From Brevundimonas sp. Root1279 (GTDB lineage Bacteria; Pseudomonadota; Alphaproteobacteria; Caulobacterales; Caulobacteraceae), in NCBI RefSeq assembly GCF_001425945.1, contig NZ_LMEB01000004.1, positions 172,537-236,536 on the forward strand: a DNA stretch of 64,000 nucleotides. Direction: 5' to 3'. Shown here one piece after another: positions 9,248 through 18,007 of this stretch. Position 1 is the stretch's first letter, and the number at the start of each line of letters is the position of its first letter. The notes beneath the pieces are model-generated. The model was given only the letters and a program-made list of their open reading frames with translations, was not told the DNA's origin and did no database searches. The translations under genes and the position numbers were made by a program.

Positions 9248-10221
9248 GCGTCATTCGCAGCGCCGTGACCGGCGTCGGCTCCTATCTGCCGGAACAGGTC
9301 GTCACCAACGCCGACCTGGCCGAGATCGTCGAGACCTCCGACGAATGGATCCAGGAACGCACCGGCATCAAGCAGCGCCACAAGGCCCGCGACGACCAGC
9401 CGACCAGCGATCTCGCCGTCGAGGCCAGCAAGCGCGCCCTGATCGACGCCGGCAAGTCCGCCGCTGACGTCGACATGATCATCGTCGCCACCACCACCCC
9501 TGACATGACCTTCCCGTCGGTCGCGTCGATCGTGCAGCGCAAGCTGGGCGTGCCGACCTGCATCGCCTTCGACGTCCAGGCCGTCTGCTCGGGCTTCGTC
9601 TATGCGCTCAGCGTCGCCGACGGCTTCGTCGCCCGCGGCCTGGCCAAATGCGCCCTGGTCATCGGCGCCGAGGAGATGACCCGGCTGATGGACTGGACCG
9701 ATCGCACGACCTGCGTGCTGTTCGGCGACGGCGCCGGCGCGATCGTGGTCGAACCGCGGGAAGGGAAGGGCACCAAGGAGGACCAGGGCCTGCTCGGCTT
9801 CGCCCTGCGCTGCGACGGCTCCAAGACGGACCTGCTGTATGTCGACGGCGGCCCGGCCACGACCGGAACGGTCGGCCATCTGCGCATGGCCGGAAATCAG
9901 GTCTTCAAGCATGCCGTGATCAACATCTCCGAGGCCATCACCGCGGCCTGTGCGGCTTCGAACATCGAGATCGCGGATGTCGACTGGTTCGTGCCGCACC
10001 AGGCCAACCAGCGCATCATCCGGGGCGTCGGCGACCGTCTGGGTCTGGACGAGCACAAGGTCATTTCGACCGTAGCCACGCACGCCAATACCTCCGCCGC
10101 CTCGATCCCGCTGGCGCTGGACGCCGCCATACAGGACGGCCGGATCAAGCGCGGGGACATGGTCCTGCTGGAGGCGATGGGCGGCGGTCTGACCTGGGGC
10201 GCCTGCGCGTTTCGCCTCTAG
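9244..10221 (+). CDS. fabH: 3-oxoacyl-ACP synthase III
   Basis: FabH starts fatty acid synthesis by condensing acetyl-CoA with malonyl-ACP. The catalytic triad is complete: Cys in AVCSGFVYAL, His in PHQANQRI and Asn in HANTSAAS. The length of 325 residues is typical. The GTG start at 9244 overlaps the plsX stop, so the two lipid genes are translationally coupled, and ihfA follows after a 174-base gap with its own regulatory features. Confidence 0.96.
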   Translation: MSVIRSAVTGVGSYLPEQVVTNADLAEIVETSDEWIQERTGIKQRHKARDDQPTSDLAVEASKRALIDAGKSAADVDMIIVATTTPDMTFPSVASIVQRKLGVPTCIAFDVQAVCSGFVYALSVADGFVARGLAKCALVIGAEEMTRLMDWTDRTTCVLFGDGAGAIVVEPREGKGTKEDQGLLGFALRCDGSKTDLLYVDGGPATTGTVGHLRMAGNQVFKHAVINISEAITAACAASNIEIADVDWFVPHQANQRIIRGVGDRLGLDEHKVISTVATHANTSAASIPLALDAAIQDGRIKRGDMVLLEAMGGGLTWGACAFRL

Positions 10222-10240
10222 GGCGAGTTCGCCTTCGGAA

Positions 10241-10300
10241 TTCATCCCGGCATGAATCCACCCCCGGATTCACCATGTCGACGGAATTGCGAGGCGATTC
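10241..10300 (+). promoter_or_regulatory. GANTC cluster and alternative hairpins upstream of ihfA
   Basis: Three GANTC sites, the target of the CcrM cell-cycle methylase, lie at 10254-10258, 10267-10271 and 10296-10300. Two hairpins that exclude each other share the same bases: TTCAT/ATGAA (10241-10256) and TGAATCC/GGATTCA (10253-10272). There is no T tract, so it is not a plain terminator. A possible ihfA promoter, TTGCTT at 10337 and TTATGC near 10361, lies downstream. Confidence 0.45.
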
Positions 10301-10395
10301 CGCTGCATCCGATCCAGTCTTGAGTGTAATTCGGCTTTGCTTTTGAGGGCGCTTGCCGTTTTATGCGTCATCAAATTCTTGTGGGGAGCAAACGA

Positions 10396-10704
10396 GTGGC
10401 CCAGCAGACCCTGACCCGTGCGGACCTTTGTGAGGCCGTTCATGAGGAAGTGGGCCTCTCGCGACAGGAATGCTCCGCCATGGTCGAGCGCACCCTGGAG
10501 CTCATCATCGAGTCGCTCGAGCGCGGCGAGACCGTGAAGCTGTCGGGCTTCGGCGTCTTCCAGGTGCGTGAGAAGCGCGCCCGCATGGGTCGCAACCCCA
10601 AGACCGGCGAACCGGCGGCGATCCACCCGCGCCGGGTGATCAGCTTCCGCGCGTCGCAGATCATGAAAGGCCGGGTTCACGACGCGGTCGTCGTGGGCGT
10701 CTGA
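10396..10704 (+). CDS. ihfA: Integration host factor alpha subunit
   Basis: IHF is a sequence-specific DNA-bending heterodimer; this is the alpha chain. The sequence has the HU/IHF fold with [28 protein letters not shown], and the DNA-binding arm [23 protein letters not shown], whose Pro residue intercalates at the bend. The GTG at 10396 is chosen because GGGGAG lies seven bases upstream and the 102-residue product matches the family; an ATG at 10363 would overlap a likely -10 element and add 11 odd residues. It precedes a merR regulator, as in many alphaproteobacteria. Confidence 0.93.
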   Translation: MAQQTLTRADLCEAVHEEVGLSRQECSAMVERTLELIIESLERGETVKLSGFGVFQVREKRARMGRNPKTGEPAAIHPRRVISFRASQIMKGRVHDAVVVGV

Positions 10705-10709
10705 CGGCT

Positions 10710-11135
10710 GTGGCCAAGAGCGCCAACGCGTTCCGGACCATTTCGGAAGCCGCCGAGGCGATTGGCGCGCCCCAGCACGTGCTGCGATTCTGGGAGACGA
10801 AATTCACCTTCATCACCCCGCTGAAGCGCGCCGGTGGCCGTCGCTTCTACCGGCCGCAGGATGTCGTGCTCCTGAAGGCGGTCAAGCGGCTGCTCCATGA
10901 CGATGGCCTGACCATCAAGGGCGTCCAGCGGCTGTATCGCGAACAGGGAATCAAGAAGGTCGCCGCCTATGGCGATCCGGACGGCACGGTGACTTTCGAG
11001 CCGGAAGCCGTGACCGAAGCCACAGCGACCGCCCATCCGCCGACGCCGGTTTCCGCGGTCCAACTGCGCCAGGTCCTGGCCGAGCTGGAGGGCGCGCGGG
11101 CCCGACTGGAAGCCGTTCTGTCGAGAAGCGTCTGA
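10710..11135 (+). CDS. MerR family transcriptional regulator
   Basis: The 141-residue protein has a MerR-type winged helix at the N-terminus: [25 protein letters not shown], then [32 protein letters not shown]. The C-terminal part is short and predicted helical, with no cysteines for metal or thiol sensing. It starts with GTG at 10710, five bases after the ihfA stop, so it is in the ihfA unit. Genes of this kind next to ihfA are widespread in alphaproteobacteria, but their targets are not something the sequence shows. Confidence 0.88.
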   Translation: MAKSANAFRTISEAAEAIGAPQHVLRFWETKFTFITPLKRAGGRRFYRPQDVVLLKAVKRLLHDDGLTIKGVQRLYREQGIKKVAAYGDPDGTVTFEPEAVTEATATAHPPTPVSAVQLRQVLAELEGARARLEAVLSRSV

Positions 11136-11152
11136 GACTGCGTTTTTAGGGT

Positions 11153-11180
11153 TTGCGGGGCGGCGAGGCCCCGTCTATAC
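11153..11180 (+). promoter_or_regulatory. Promoter of tRNA-Pro(GGG)
   Basis: TTGCGG (11153-11158), a 16-base spacer and CTATAC (11175-11180) place a transcription start a few bases before the tRNA at 11192. Confidence 0.55.
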
Positions 11181-11191
11181 GAGCGGCCTCT

Positions 11192-11268
<77 letters not shown>

Positions 11269-11324
11269 TTTGCTCCATCCATGGAGCGGATTGGTCGATC
11301 GAGAACAGCTCTTCGGGGCGCAGG

Positions 11325-11360
11325 AGGGGCACGGTCTTCGGACCTGCCCCTTTCTTGTTT
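11325..11360 (+). terminator. Intrinsic terminator after tRNA-Pro(GGG)
   Basis: AGGGGCA and GGTC pair with GACC and TGCCCCT around a TTCG tetraloop (one bulged C), followed by TTCTTGTTT. It ends the tRNA transcript before ldhA. Confidence 0.85.
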
Positions 11361-11454
11361 CCAGCGCCGGCGCGTGTCGGGGTTTGGCCCTATAGGAGGC
11401 GGAGACAGCTGGCGTAGGGTGCAGCGTCATTTCCCAGCCCGAAAGGCGCCCGCC

Positions 11455-12453
11455 GTGAAAGTGGCCGTGTTCAGCGCCAAGCGCTACGATCGCGAGATGC
11501 TCGGGGCCGCGAACGCCGAGGCCGCCCACGAGTTGGTGTTCTTCGATCACCTCCTCGATTCCTCGACCGTGGCGCTCGCTGCGGGGGCGGGTGCGGTGTG
11601 CGGGTTCGTGAACGACCGCATGGATGCGCCGGTGCTCGAGGTCCTGGCGAAGGGCGGTGTCGGTCTCGTCGCCCTGCGCTGCACCGGCTTCAACAACGTC
11701 GACCTCAAGGCCGCGGCGCGGCTGGGGATCAAGGTCGTGCGGGTGACAGACTATTCGCCGCATTCGGTCGCCGAGCACGCTGTAGCGCTGATCCTGGCTC
11801 TTAATCGCAAAATCCCGCGCGCCTACAACCGGACCCGGGACGGCAATTTCGAGCTGGACGGCCTGATGGGCCGGGACCTCCATGGACAGACCGTGGGTGT
11901 CATCGGGACTGGCAAGATCGGCCGCGTCTTCGCGCGCATCATGGCCGGCTTCGGCTGTTCGGTTCTCGGCTCCGATCCATATCCGGATCCGGAATTCGAG
12001 GCGCACGGCGGGCGATACGTGCCGGTGGCGGAGTTGGCCGAGCGTTCGGACATCATCTCGTTGCACTGCCCGCTGACGCCGGGGACCCATCACCTGGTCA
12101 ACGCCGCGTCGCTGGCGCGGGGCAAGCGCGGGGCGGTGTTGATCAACACCAGCCGCGGCGGCCTGGTCGACACCGAGGCGGTGATAGAGGGGCTGAAGTC
12201 GGGACAGATCGGCGGACTGGGCCTCGACGTCTACGAGCAGGAATCGGACCTGTTCTTCCAGGACCTGTCAGGCACGATCATCGCCGACGACCTGATCCAG
12301 CGTCTCGTGTCCTTCCCGAACGTCATCGTCACAGGCCACCAGGCCTTCTTCACCCAGGAAGCGATCGGGACCATCTGCGAGACGACGATCGGGAGCATTA
12401 CAGCCTATGCCGAGGGCCGGCCGCTGGAACACGAGATCCAGGCGGCAGCCTAA
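11455..12453 (+). CDS. ldhA: D-lactate dehydrogenase (2-hydroxyacid dehydrogenase, LdhA type)
   Basis: The 332-residue NAD-dependent enzyme reduces pyruvate to D-lactate. It follows E. coli LdhA closely over its length: KVAVFSAKRYD at the start, ALRCTGFNNVDL, the nucleotide-binding GVIGTGKIG, ISLHCPLTPGTHHL, NTSRGGLVDTEA with the catalytic Arg, LGLDVYEQE with the Glu, and VTGHQAFFTQEA with the His. The GTG at 11455 fits homology; the open frame upstream runs back into the tRNA terminator. It is a monocistronic gene whose stop overlaps the convergent DUF2842 gene by four bases. Confidence 0.92.
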   Translation: MKVAVFSAKRYDREMLGAANAEAAHELVFFDHLLDSSTVALAAGAGAVCGFVNDRMDAPVLEVLAKGGVGLVALRCTGFNNVDLKAAARLGIKVVRVTDYSPHSVAEHAVALILALNRKIPRAYNRTRDGNFELDGLMGRDLHGQTVGVIGTGKIGRVFARIMAGFGCSVLGSDPYPDPEFEAHGGRYVPVAELAERSDIISLHCPLTPGTHHLVNAASLARGKRGAVLINTSRGGLVDTEAVIEGLKSGQIGGLGLDVYEQESDLFFQDLSGTIIADDLIQRLVSFPNVIVTGHQAFFTQEAIGTICETTIGSITAYAEGRPLEHEIQAAA

Positions 12454-12653
12454 TCCTTGCCGCCGCTCTCCGCCCATTTGAACAACGGGTACAGTGGGAC
12501 GCCCCAGCCGATCCCGGCGACGGCGAAGACCAGCAGGTCGATCAGTTGGCCGGGCGGCAGCAGCCCGCGCAGGGCGATCGCACCCCAGATCCAGGCGACC
12601 AGGAAAACCAGGACGCCGATCATGGCGATGAAGCGTCGGGTGCGCGGACCCAT
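12450..12653 (-). CDS. DUF2842 small membrane protein
   Basis: A 67-residue protein with two hydrophobic segments (about residues 8-31 and 38-56) and the conserved close GVPLYPLFKWAE. This matches DUF2842, a short membrane family known mainly from alphaproteobacteria and without a known function. The ATG at 12653 overlaps the stop of the upstream membrane protein gene (ATGA), so the two are coupled. Its TAG stop overlaps the TAA of ldhA on the other strand. Confidence 0.82.
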   Translation of the reverse strand: MGPRTRRFIAMIGVLVFLVAWIWGAIALRGLLPPGQLIDLLVFAVAGIGWGVPLYPLFKWAESGGKD

Positions 12654-12904
12654 CAGCGCTTGCTCCGGAACAGGAAGAAGCCGCCAAGGGCGAGGATCGA
12701 GGCGACCATCGACCACAGCACCCAGTTCCACTGGTCCATCGTTGCGACGGCGAACACCCGTACGGCCAGGAACCAGCCGGCGATGGCGGCGACGCCCGAC
12801 ACCAGCGAGGTGGCGAACAGCCCGCGACGGCCGGTGACGGCGTCGGCCAGCCAGGCCAGGAAGAAGGCGCCCAGAACGGCGATGACGATGTCCGCGTATT
12901 GCAA
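12653..12904 (-). CDS. Small hypothetical inner-membrane protein
   Basis: The 83-residue product has three hydrophobic segments (about residues 4-20, 29-50 and 60-79) and a short basic tail FRSKR. I do not recognise a family. The TTG at 12904 is chosen because GGAG lies eight bases before it in TGGAGAAGCCCGC; an in-frame ATG at 12973 would add 23 hydrophilic residues. It is coupled with the DUF2842 gene by ATGA and is divergent from ctaA. A role near cytochrome oxidase or heme assembly is only a guess from position. Confidence 0.68.
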   Translation of the reverse strand: MQYADIVIAVLGAFFLAWLADAVTGRRGLFATSLVSGVAAIAGWFLAVRVFAVATMDQWNWVLWSMVASILALGGFFLFRSKR

Positions 12905-13041
12905 GCGGGCTTCTCCAGAGTGTGGCGACACGACGCCGAAAAGCGACTCGATCTCGCCGTCGTGGGCGGGCATACCGCTCAGTCAGGCGTCGGAACAGCG
13001 GCGCTGGCAAGTAGTGTAACGGGCGATACGGCGAGCGTCGA

Positions 13042-14109
13042 ATGAAGCGTTTCCGCACGGGTGATCAAAGCCGGGCCGTAGCCCTCTGGCTGTTCCTGAC
13101 GGCGGCCCTGGTGTTCGCCATGGTCGTGGTCGGCGGCGTCACCCGCCTGACCGGCTCCGGCCTGTCGATCACCGAGTGGAAGCCGATCATGGGCGCCCTT
13201 CCGCCCATGCACCACGCCGACTGGCTGGACGCCTTCGAGAAGTACAAGGCGATCCCGCAGTACGCCCAGGTCAACGCCGGCATGAGCCTGGGCGAGTTCC
13301 AGGGCATCTTCTGGTGGGAATGGGCGCACCGGTTGCTCGGCCGGCTGATCGGCCTCGTCTTCGCCGTGCCCTTCGTGGTCTTTCTGGTGCTGCGCAAGCT
13401 GCCGACCCGTCTGATCGCCCGCTGCGCCCTCCTGCTGGGCCTCGGCGGGCTGCAGGGGCTGATCGGCTGGTGGATGGTGTCCAGCGGCCTGTCCGAGCGC
13501 GTTGACGTCGCTCCGGAGCGGCTGGCCATCCACCTCGGCCTGGCCCTGCTGATCTTCATGGGGCTGATCTGGACCGGGCTGGAGGCCTGGAACGGCGAGG
13601 AGAAATCTCGCTCGCCGATCGGCTGGAGCCGCGGCGCCACTCTGCTGCTGGGCGCGGTCTTCCTGCAGTGCCTGCTCGGCGGGCTGGTGGCCGGAGCCAA
13701 GGCGGGATTCGTCTACACCGACTGGCCGATGATGGGCGGCGGTTTCTGGCCGCCCGTCGACTGGGCTAAGGGCGGCCTGGCCTTCCTGCACGACCAGGCG
13801 TTGGTCCAGTTCAATCACCGGATACTGGCCTATGTCCTGCTCGCCGGCGGCACGGCCTATGCGATCCAGGCCTGGCGCTGGCGGCTGGCCGAGGGCCTGG
13901 GCGCGAGCGCCTTCGTCGTCGCCGTCGCCTTGTGGTTCCAGGCCCTGCTGGGGGTGGTCACCCTGATCCACGCCGTGCCGCTGTGGCTGGGCGCCCTGCA
14001 CCAGGCCGGCGCCGCCCTGGTGCTGGCGTCGGCGACCGTCAATCTTTGGCTGGTGCGCCGCTCGCAGCCGCGGCTGTTTACGTCCGGACCGCGTTCCAGG
14101 GGCCTGTGA
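13042..14109 (+). CDS. ctaA: Heme A synthase (CtaA/COX15 type)
   Basis: This 355-residue inner-membrane enzyme oxidises the C8 methyl group of heme O to give heme A for aa3-type cytochrome oxidase. Eight hydrophobic segments are seen. The histidines expected to bind heme lie in [28 protein letters not shown] and [10 protein letters not shown], and the opening [21 protein letters not shown] is diagnostic for the COX15-like alphaproteobacterial class without the Bacillus cysteine pair. The last 32 bases overlap the 3' end of the convergent DUF839 gene. Confidence 0.94.
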   Translation: MKRFRTGDQSRAVALWLFLTAALVFAMVVVGGVTRLTGSGLSITEWKPIMGALPPMHHADWLDAFEKYKAIPQYAQVNAGMSLGEFQGIFWWEWAHRLLGRLIGLVFAVPFVVFLVLRKLPTRLIARCALLLGLGGLQGLIGWWMVSSGLSERVDVAPERLAIHLGLALLIFMGLIWTGLEAWNGEEKSRSPIGWSRGATLLLGAVFLQCLLGGLVAGAKAGFVYTDWPMMGGGFWPPVDWAKGGLAFLHDQALVQFNHRILAYVLLAGGTAYAIQAWRWRLAEGLGASAFVVAVALWFQALLGVVTLIHAVPLWLGALHQAGAALVLASATVNLWLVRRSQPRLFTSGPRSRGL

Positions 14110-15487
14110 TCGCGAAGGTCAGGCCCGGGTAGTAGAGGTTCACGAACAGCGTCGAGCCGTCCGGCGAGAACACCGCCCCGGCGAACTCCGAGTTGCCGGT
14201 GAAGACGTTGCGGGCGATGGCGTAGACCTTGCCGTCCGGGGTGACGCCCTTCACGTGGTTCTTGGTGTCGGTCGAATAGTTGTCCTCGCAGACCACCAGA
14301 TGGCCCCATGGCGCGACCGTCAGGTTGTCGGCCATGTTCAGCGTCTTCGGATCGGCGCTTTCGACGAACAGCTGGACCCGGCCGGGCCGGCGGTCTTCGC
14401 CCGAACGGCCTTCCTCGGGGGAGGGGACGTAGCGCAGGATCTGGCCGCGCTTCAGCGGGCCGCCCGAGGTGGCGGTCATGAACAGCTCGGTCCCGGCCCA
14501 GAACACGCCTTCGCCGCGGGCGACGCGCACGGCCCCGTCGGCATGGCCGCGGAAGCGCAGGTCCGACTTGGGGCTCTCGACCTCGTCCAGGTCAATCCAG
14601 TAGACCTCGCGCCACTCGCCGGGCGCCCAGGTGCGATCGTCGTGATTGGTGCAGTCGGCGCCCGGGGCGTCGCGGAAGGCCATGGCCTGCAGTCGGCCGC
14701 CCTTGATCAGCTCGCCCGGGGTCTCGGGGATGAAGCGGTAGAACAGGCCGTCGACCTTGTCCTCGGTCAGATAGACGATGCCGGTGCGCGGATCAACGCA
14801 AACGGCCTCGTGGTCGAAGCGGCCCATGGCCTTCAGCGGTACGGCCTCGACCAGACCTTCGGCGCGGGCCGGCACCTCGAAGACGAAGCCATGCGGCTTG
14901 GTGACGTCGGCGGTCTCCGGCGTGGCCTCGGTCTCCTCGCAGGTCAGCCAGCTGCCCCACGGGGTGATGCCGCCGCAGCAGTTGGTCGAGGTGCCGGTCA
15001 GGCTGAGGTGCTGGCTGACCGTGCGGCCGGAAGCCATGTCATAGACCAGGGTCGTCGTACCGCCCGGAACCACGAGCCCCGACTTGGTCAGGCCATAGGC
15101 CTTGGACTTGTCGATCAGGGCCTCGCGCTCCTGGTGGAAGCCGGCCGGGCCCCAGTTGCGGTGGGTCGGGCGCGAGGTCTTGAGTTCGTGGTTGCGGACC
15201 AGGGCGATCTGCGAGCCGCCCAGCGCGAAACACCCCATGCCGTCGAAATTCTGGGGCACGAACAGGCCGTCGCGCATCGTCTCGCCGCCCTGGGAGATGA
15301 TGCGGTAGGAGAAGCCTTCCGGCAGGTCGAGGACGCCGTTTGGGTCGGCCTTCAGCGGGCCGTAGCCGTCGACGTCGTTGACGTAGGTCTCGGCCGCGGC
15401 CTCCTGGGCGGCGGCGTGGCGGGCAAAGCCCGTGAAGGCGAGGGCGGCGGCGCCCGTGGTCAGCAGGCTGCGACGATCAAAACGCAT
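14078..15487 (-). CDS. DUF839/PhoX-like exported protein with Tat signal
   Basis: The 469-residue protein starts [22 protein letters not shown], a twin-arginine signal cut near AAAQE. The body matches DUF839, the beta-propeller family that includes the calcium/iron alkaline phosphatase Pho[60 protein letters not shown] and [13 protein letters not shown]. Tat export fits a folded metalloenzyme in the periplasm. Substrate is uncertain; phosphate release is the family's best known activity. The ATG at 15487 gives the signal peptide its normal length. Its tail overlaps ctaA by 32 bases. Confidence 0.85.
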   Translation of the reverse strand: MRFDRRSLLTTGAAALAFTGFARHAAAQEAAAETYVNDVDGYGPLKADPNGVLDLPEGFSYRIISQGGETMRDGLFVPQNFDGMGCFALGGSQIALVRNHELKTSRPTHRNWGPAGFHQEREALIDKSKAYGLTKSGLVVPGGTTTLVYDMASGRTVSQHLSLTGTSTNCCGGITPWGSWLTCEETEATPETADVTKPHGFVFEVPARAEGLVEAVPLKAMGRFDHEAVCVDPRTGIVYLTEDKVDGLFYRFIPETPGELIKGGRLQAMAFRDAPGADCTNHDDRTWAPGEWREVYWIDLDEVESPKSDLRFRGHADGAVRVARGEGVFWAGTELFMTATSGGPLKRGQILRYVPSPEEGRSGEDRRPGRVQLFVESADPKTLNMADNLTVAPWGHLVVCEDNYSTDTKNHVKGVTPDGKVYAIARNVFTGNSEFAGAVFSPDGSTLFVNLYYPGLTFAITGPWNAVRT

Positions 15488-15623
15488 ACAAGTCATCCCC
15501 GACGATATGCCCGCGCTTATCGCGCGGCGCCGGACGCCGGTCATCATGGTTCTGTGACCATTTTGGGAAGCTCCGATCACCCCTGGTTTCGGCGCCGGAG
15601 CGACGGAACGAGCTCAATTGATG

Positions 15624-15639
15624 CGGTATTTTAATACCG
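15624..15639. repeat. Inverted repeat CGGTATT-TT-AATACCG
   Basis: Perfect seven-base arms around TT in an AT-rich patch between two divergent genes. It could be an operator or a small hairpin; there is no direct evidence for either. Confidence 0.5.
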
Positions 15640-15697
15640 TTTGCATTTTCTCTATTTAATACAGCCGGTTAGGTCGGATATCCCCAACCCATCGGCA

Positions 15698-15725
15698 TTG
15701 ACGCCGCTCGGGCCTTCCTCTATCA
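15698..15725 (+). promoter_or_regulatory. Promoter of rplM-rpsI
   Basis: TTGACG (15698-15703), 16-base spacer, CTATCA (15720-15725). This predicts a leader of about 65 bases before the rplM ATG. Confidence 0.58.
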
Positions 15726-15796
15726 GCGCGCCTTCCGCTCATCCCGGTCTTCCGGGGAGGGCAGCCCGTTTCGTCTCCTTCCCAGGAATCCTCGTT

Positions 15797-16273
15797 ATGC
15801 TGAAGAGCACCACGGCTTCGCTGAAGCCGGCCGAGGTCGAGAAGAAGTGGATCCACATCGACGCCGAAGGCGTCGTGGTGGGCCGCCTCGCGACCTTCAT
15901 CGCCAACCGTCTGCGCGGCAAGCACCGCGGCGACTACACCCCGCACGTCGATTGCGGCGACTACGTCGTCGTGACCAACGTCGACAAGGTCGTCTTCACC
16001 GGCAAGAAGAACACCGACAAGGTGTACTACCGTCACACCGGCCACCCGGGCGGCGTCAAGGAAACCACCCCGGCCAAGGTGCTGGGCGGTCGTTTCCCGG
16101 AACGCGTCCTTGAGAAGGCCGTCGAGCGCATGCTGCCGAAGGAAAGCCCGCTGGCCCGCAAGCAGATGACGCACCTGCGCCTGTTCGCCGGCTCGGAGCA
16201 CTCGCACCAGGCCCAGTCGCCCGAAACCATCGACTTCGCTGCGAAGTCGGCCAAGAACACCCGGAGCGTCTGA
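15797..16273 (+). CDS. rplM: 50S ribosomal protein L13
   Basis: L13 is an early-assembling large-subunit protein. The 158-residue chain has the family blocks [62 protein letters not shown] and [12 protein letters not shown]. The ATG at 15797 has AGGA upstream; the reading frame is open far beyond it but without homology. rpsI follows after two bases, the universal L13-S9 pairing. Confidence 0.97.
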   Translation: MLKSTTASLKPAEVEKKWIHIDAEGVVVGRLATFIANRLRGKHRGDYTPHVDCGDYVVVTNVDKVVFTGKKNTDKVYYRHTGHPGGVKETTPAKVLGGRFPERVLEKAVERMLPKESPLARKQMTHLRLFAGSEHSHQAQSPETIDFAAKSAKNTRSV

Positions 16274-16275
16274 GA

Positions 16276-16770
16276 ATGACCGACGTCACCACCGAAACCG
16301 CCACCGGCTTCGACGCCCTGAAAGCTCTCGGAACTCCGGGCGTTGGCGAAGAACACCCCGTCTACACCCAGAAGCTGGACTCGCTGGGCCGCGCCTACTC
16401 GACCGGCAAGCGTAAGAACGCCATCGCCCGCGTGTGGGTGAAGCCGGGCACCGGCAAGTTCACCATCAACGGCAAGGACCAGGAGCAATACTTCGCTCGT
16501 CCCGTGCTGCGCATGATGATCGCCCAGCCGCTGGTCGTCACCGGCCGCGAGACCCAGTTCGACGTCGTCTGCACCGTTGAAGGTTCGGGCCTGTCGGGCC
16601 AGGCCGGCGCCATCCGCCACGGCCTGTCGCACGCCCTGACGCACTACGAGCCGGAACTGCGCAAGGTTCTGAAGCCGCACGGCTTCCTGACCCGCGACAG
16701 CCGCGTCGTCGAGCGCAAGAAGTACGGCCGCGCCAAGGCTCGCCGTTCCTTCCAGTTCTCGAAGCGCTAA
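16276..16770 (+). CDS. rpsI: 30S ribosomal protein S9
   Basis: S9 lies in the head of the small subunit and its C-terminal tail reaches the P-site tRNA. The 164-residue chain has an N-terminal extension of about 35 residues, usual in alphaproteobacteria, then [38 protein letters not shown] and the basic ending [17 protein letters not shown]. It is co-transcribed with rplM and followed by a strong terminator. Confidence 0.97.
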   Translation: MTDVTTETATGFDALKALGTPGVGEEHPVYTQKLDSLGRAYSTGKRKNAIARVWVKPGTGKFTINGKDQEQYFARPVLRMMIAQPLVVTGRETQFDVVCTVEGSGLSGQAGAIRHGLSHALTHYEPELRKVLKPHGFLTRDSRVVERKKYGRAKARRSFQFSKR

Positions 16771-16793
16771 GCCGTTTCACTGCGGTATGGATT

Positions 16794-16826
16794 GGGGCGC
16801 TTCGGGAAACCGGAGCGCCCTTTTTC
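16794..16826 (+). terminator. Intrinsic terminator of rplM-rpsI
   Basis: GGGCGCTTCGG pairs with CCGGAGCGCCC (one G-T pair) around a short loop and is followed by five T residues at 16821-16825. Confidence 0.88.
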
Positions 16827-16843
16827 TTTGAGGTGACGGTGCG

Positions 16844-17071
16844 ATGAAGCGAATTGCCGTTACTGGCGCCGATCGTGATCCGACCGGCGCTCATCATCTG
16901 CTCGACGACTTCGTGGCGGCGGTCGGCGGGGTGGCTGAGGGCGAGAGGGTGATCATTTACCTTTGCGCTGAGCCCCTCGAGTGTGACGCCGTCGTCGTTC
17001 TTTCTCCTCATTGGCCCGCATATTACTTCGCCCGCAGTGAGGGCGACTGGCGTACTTCGGAGGTCGAATGA
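16844..17071 (+). CDS. Small hypothetical protein coupled to argC
   Basis: A 75-residue acidic, soluble protein (MKRIAVTGADRDPTGAHHLL at the start, then a VIIYLCAEP strand and a SPHWPAYYFARSEGDW segment). I do not recognise a family. It has a clear ribosome site GAGGTG before ATG 16844, begins right after the ribosomal terminator, and its TGA overlaps the argC ATG (ATGA, 17068-17071). These facts support a real gene translated with argC. Codon use has less third-position GC than its neighbours (for example ATT, CTT, TTT), which hints at a younger or weakly expressed gene. Confidence 0.6.
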   Translation: MKRIAVTGADRDPTGAHHLLDDFVAAVGGVAEGERVIIYLCAEPLECDAVVVLSPHWPAYYFARSEGDWRTSEVE

Positions 17072-18003
17072 CCCATACCATCTTCATCGACGGCGAGGCC
17101 GGCACCACGGGTCTGGAGATCCGCGAGCGGCTCGAGGCGCGTTCGGACCTCGAGCTGATCCTGCTCGGCGAGCGTCGTCGTGACGTCGAGGCGCGGCGCG
17201 AGGCGCTGAACAGTGCGGATGCGGTCATCCTGTGCCTGCCTGACGACGCCGCCATCGAGGCCGTGTCGATGATCGAGAACCCGGCCGTGCGCGTCATCGA
17301 CGCCTCGACCGCCTATCGGGTCAATCCTGAGTGGGTCTACGGCTTCGCCGAGATGGCGCCGGGCCAGCGGGAGAAGATCGCCGCCTCGACGCGGGTGTCG
17401 AATCCGGGCTGCTATCCGACCGGCCTGATCGGCCTGGTGCGGCCGCTGGTCTCGGCGGGGATCATCCCGGCGGGCTGGCCGGTGACGGTCAATGCGGTGA
17501 GCGGCTACTCGGGCGGCGGCAAGGCGATGATCGCCGAGTTCGAGGCCGAGGGCGGCGCCGAGGCCTTCCGCGCCTATGGCCTGACCCTGAAGCACAAGCA
17601 TGTGCCTGAGATGACCCTGCACACCGGCCTGGAGCGCAAGGTGCTGTTCGCCCCGGCGGTCGGCGCCTATCGCCAGGGCATGCTGGTCGAGGTTCCGCTT
17701 CACCTCGGCGCCCTGCCGGGCTCGCCGTCGGTCGAAGTGGTGCATGGCGCCTTGGCCGAGGCCTACGCCGGCGCCCGCTTCGTCGAGGTGGCCGAGCTTG
17801 AGGCTTCCGAGGCCATGACTGGGATCGACCCGGAAGGCCTGAACGGCACCAACCGCATGCGGCTGCACGTCTTCGGCGATCGCGCCGGCGAACAGGCCCG
17901 GCTGGTCGCCCTGCTGGACAACCTGGGCAAGGGCGCTTCCGGCGCGGCGGTGCAGAACCTCAACATCATGCTGGGTCTGGCCGAGGACACGGGACTGGCC
18001 TGA
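17068..18003 (+). CDS. argC: N-acetyl-gamma-glutamyl-phosphate reductase (short type)
   Basis: ArgC reduces N-acetylglutamyl phosphate to the semialdehyde in arginine synthesis. The 311-residue length and the opening IFIDGEAGTTGLEIRERL identify the short AGPR class 2 form. The catalytic Cys is in SNPGCYPTG and the active-site region VNAVSGYSGGGKAMI follows. It overlaps the small upstream gene by ATGA. Downstream, only four bases separate it from the stop of the convergent serine hydrolase gene. Confidence 0.94.
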   Translation: MTHTIFIDGEAGTTGLEIRERLEARSDLELILLGERRRDVEARREALNSADAVILCLPDDAAIEAVSMIENPAVRVIDASTAYRVNPEWVYGFAEMAPGQREKIAASTRVSNPGCYPTGLIGLVRPLVSAGIIPAGWPVTVNAVSGYSGGGKAMIAEFEAEGGAEAFRAYGLTLKHKHVPEMTLHTGLERKVLFAPAVGAYRQGMLVEVPLHLGALPGSPSVEVVHGALAEAYAGARFVEVAELEASEAMTGIDPEGLNGTNRMRLHVFGDRAGEQARLVALLDNLGKGASGAAVQNLNIMLGLAEDTGLA

Positions 18004-18007
18004 TCGC

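Larger units (their letters stand above)
15488..15796. other. 309-base intergenic region between DUF839 gene and rplM
   Basis: No gene is seen here. It contains an AT-rich patch with a short inverted repeat (15624-15639), the probable rplM promoter (15698-15725) and a small leader hairpin CCCGG-TCTT-CCGGG at 15743-15756. It must also hold the minus-strand promoter of the DUF839 gene, which I could not place. Confidence 0.6.

Noticed and set aside
11272-11287. GCTCCAT-CC-ATGGAGC hairpin after tRNA-Pro(GGG) as a terminator
   Set aside because: There is no T tract and the loop is only two bases; the hairpin at 11325 with its T-rich tail is a far better terminator.
14255-15634. 459-codon plus-strand open frame opposite the DUF839 gene
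   Set aside because: The minus-strand gene has a Tat signal and family motifs; the plus frame has only Gly/Ala/Arg-rich sequence.
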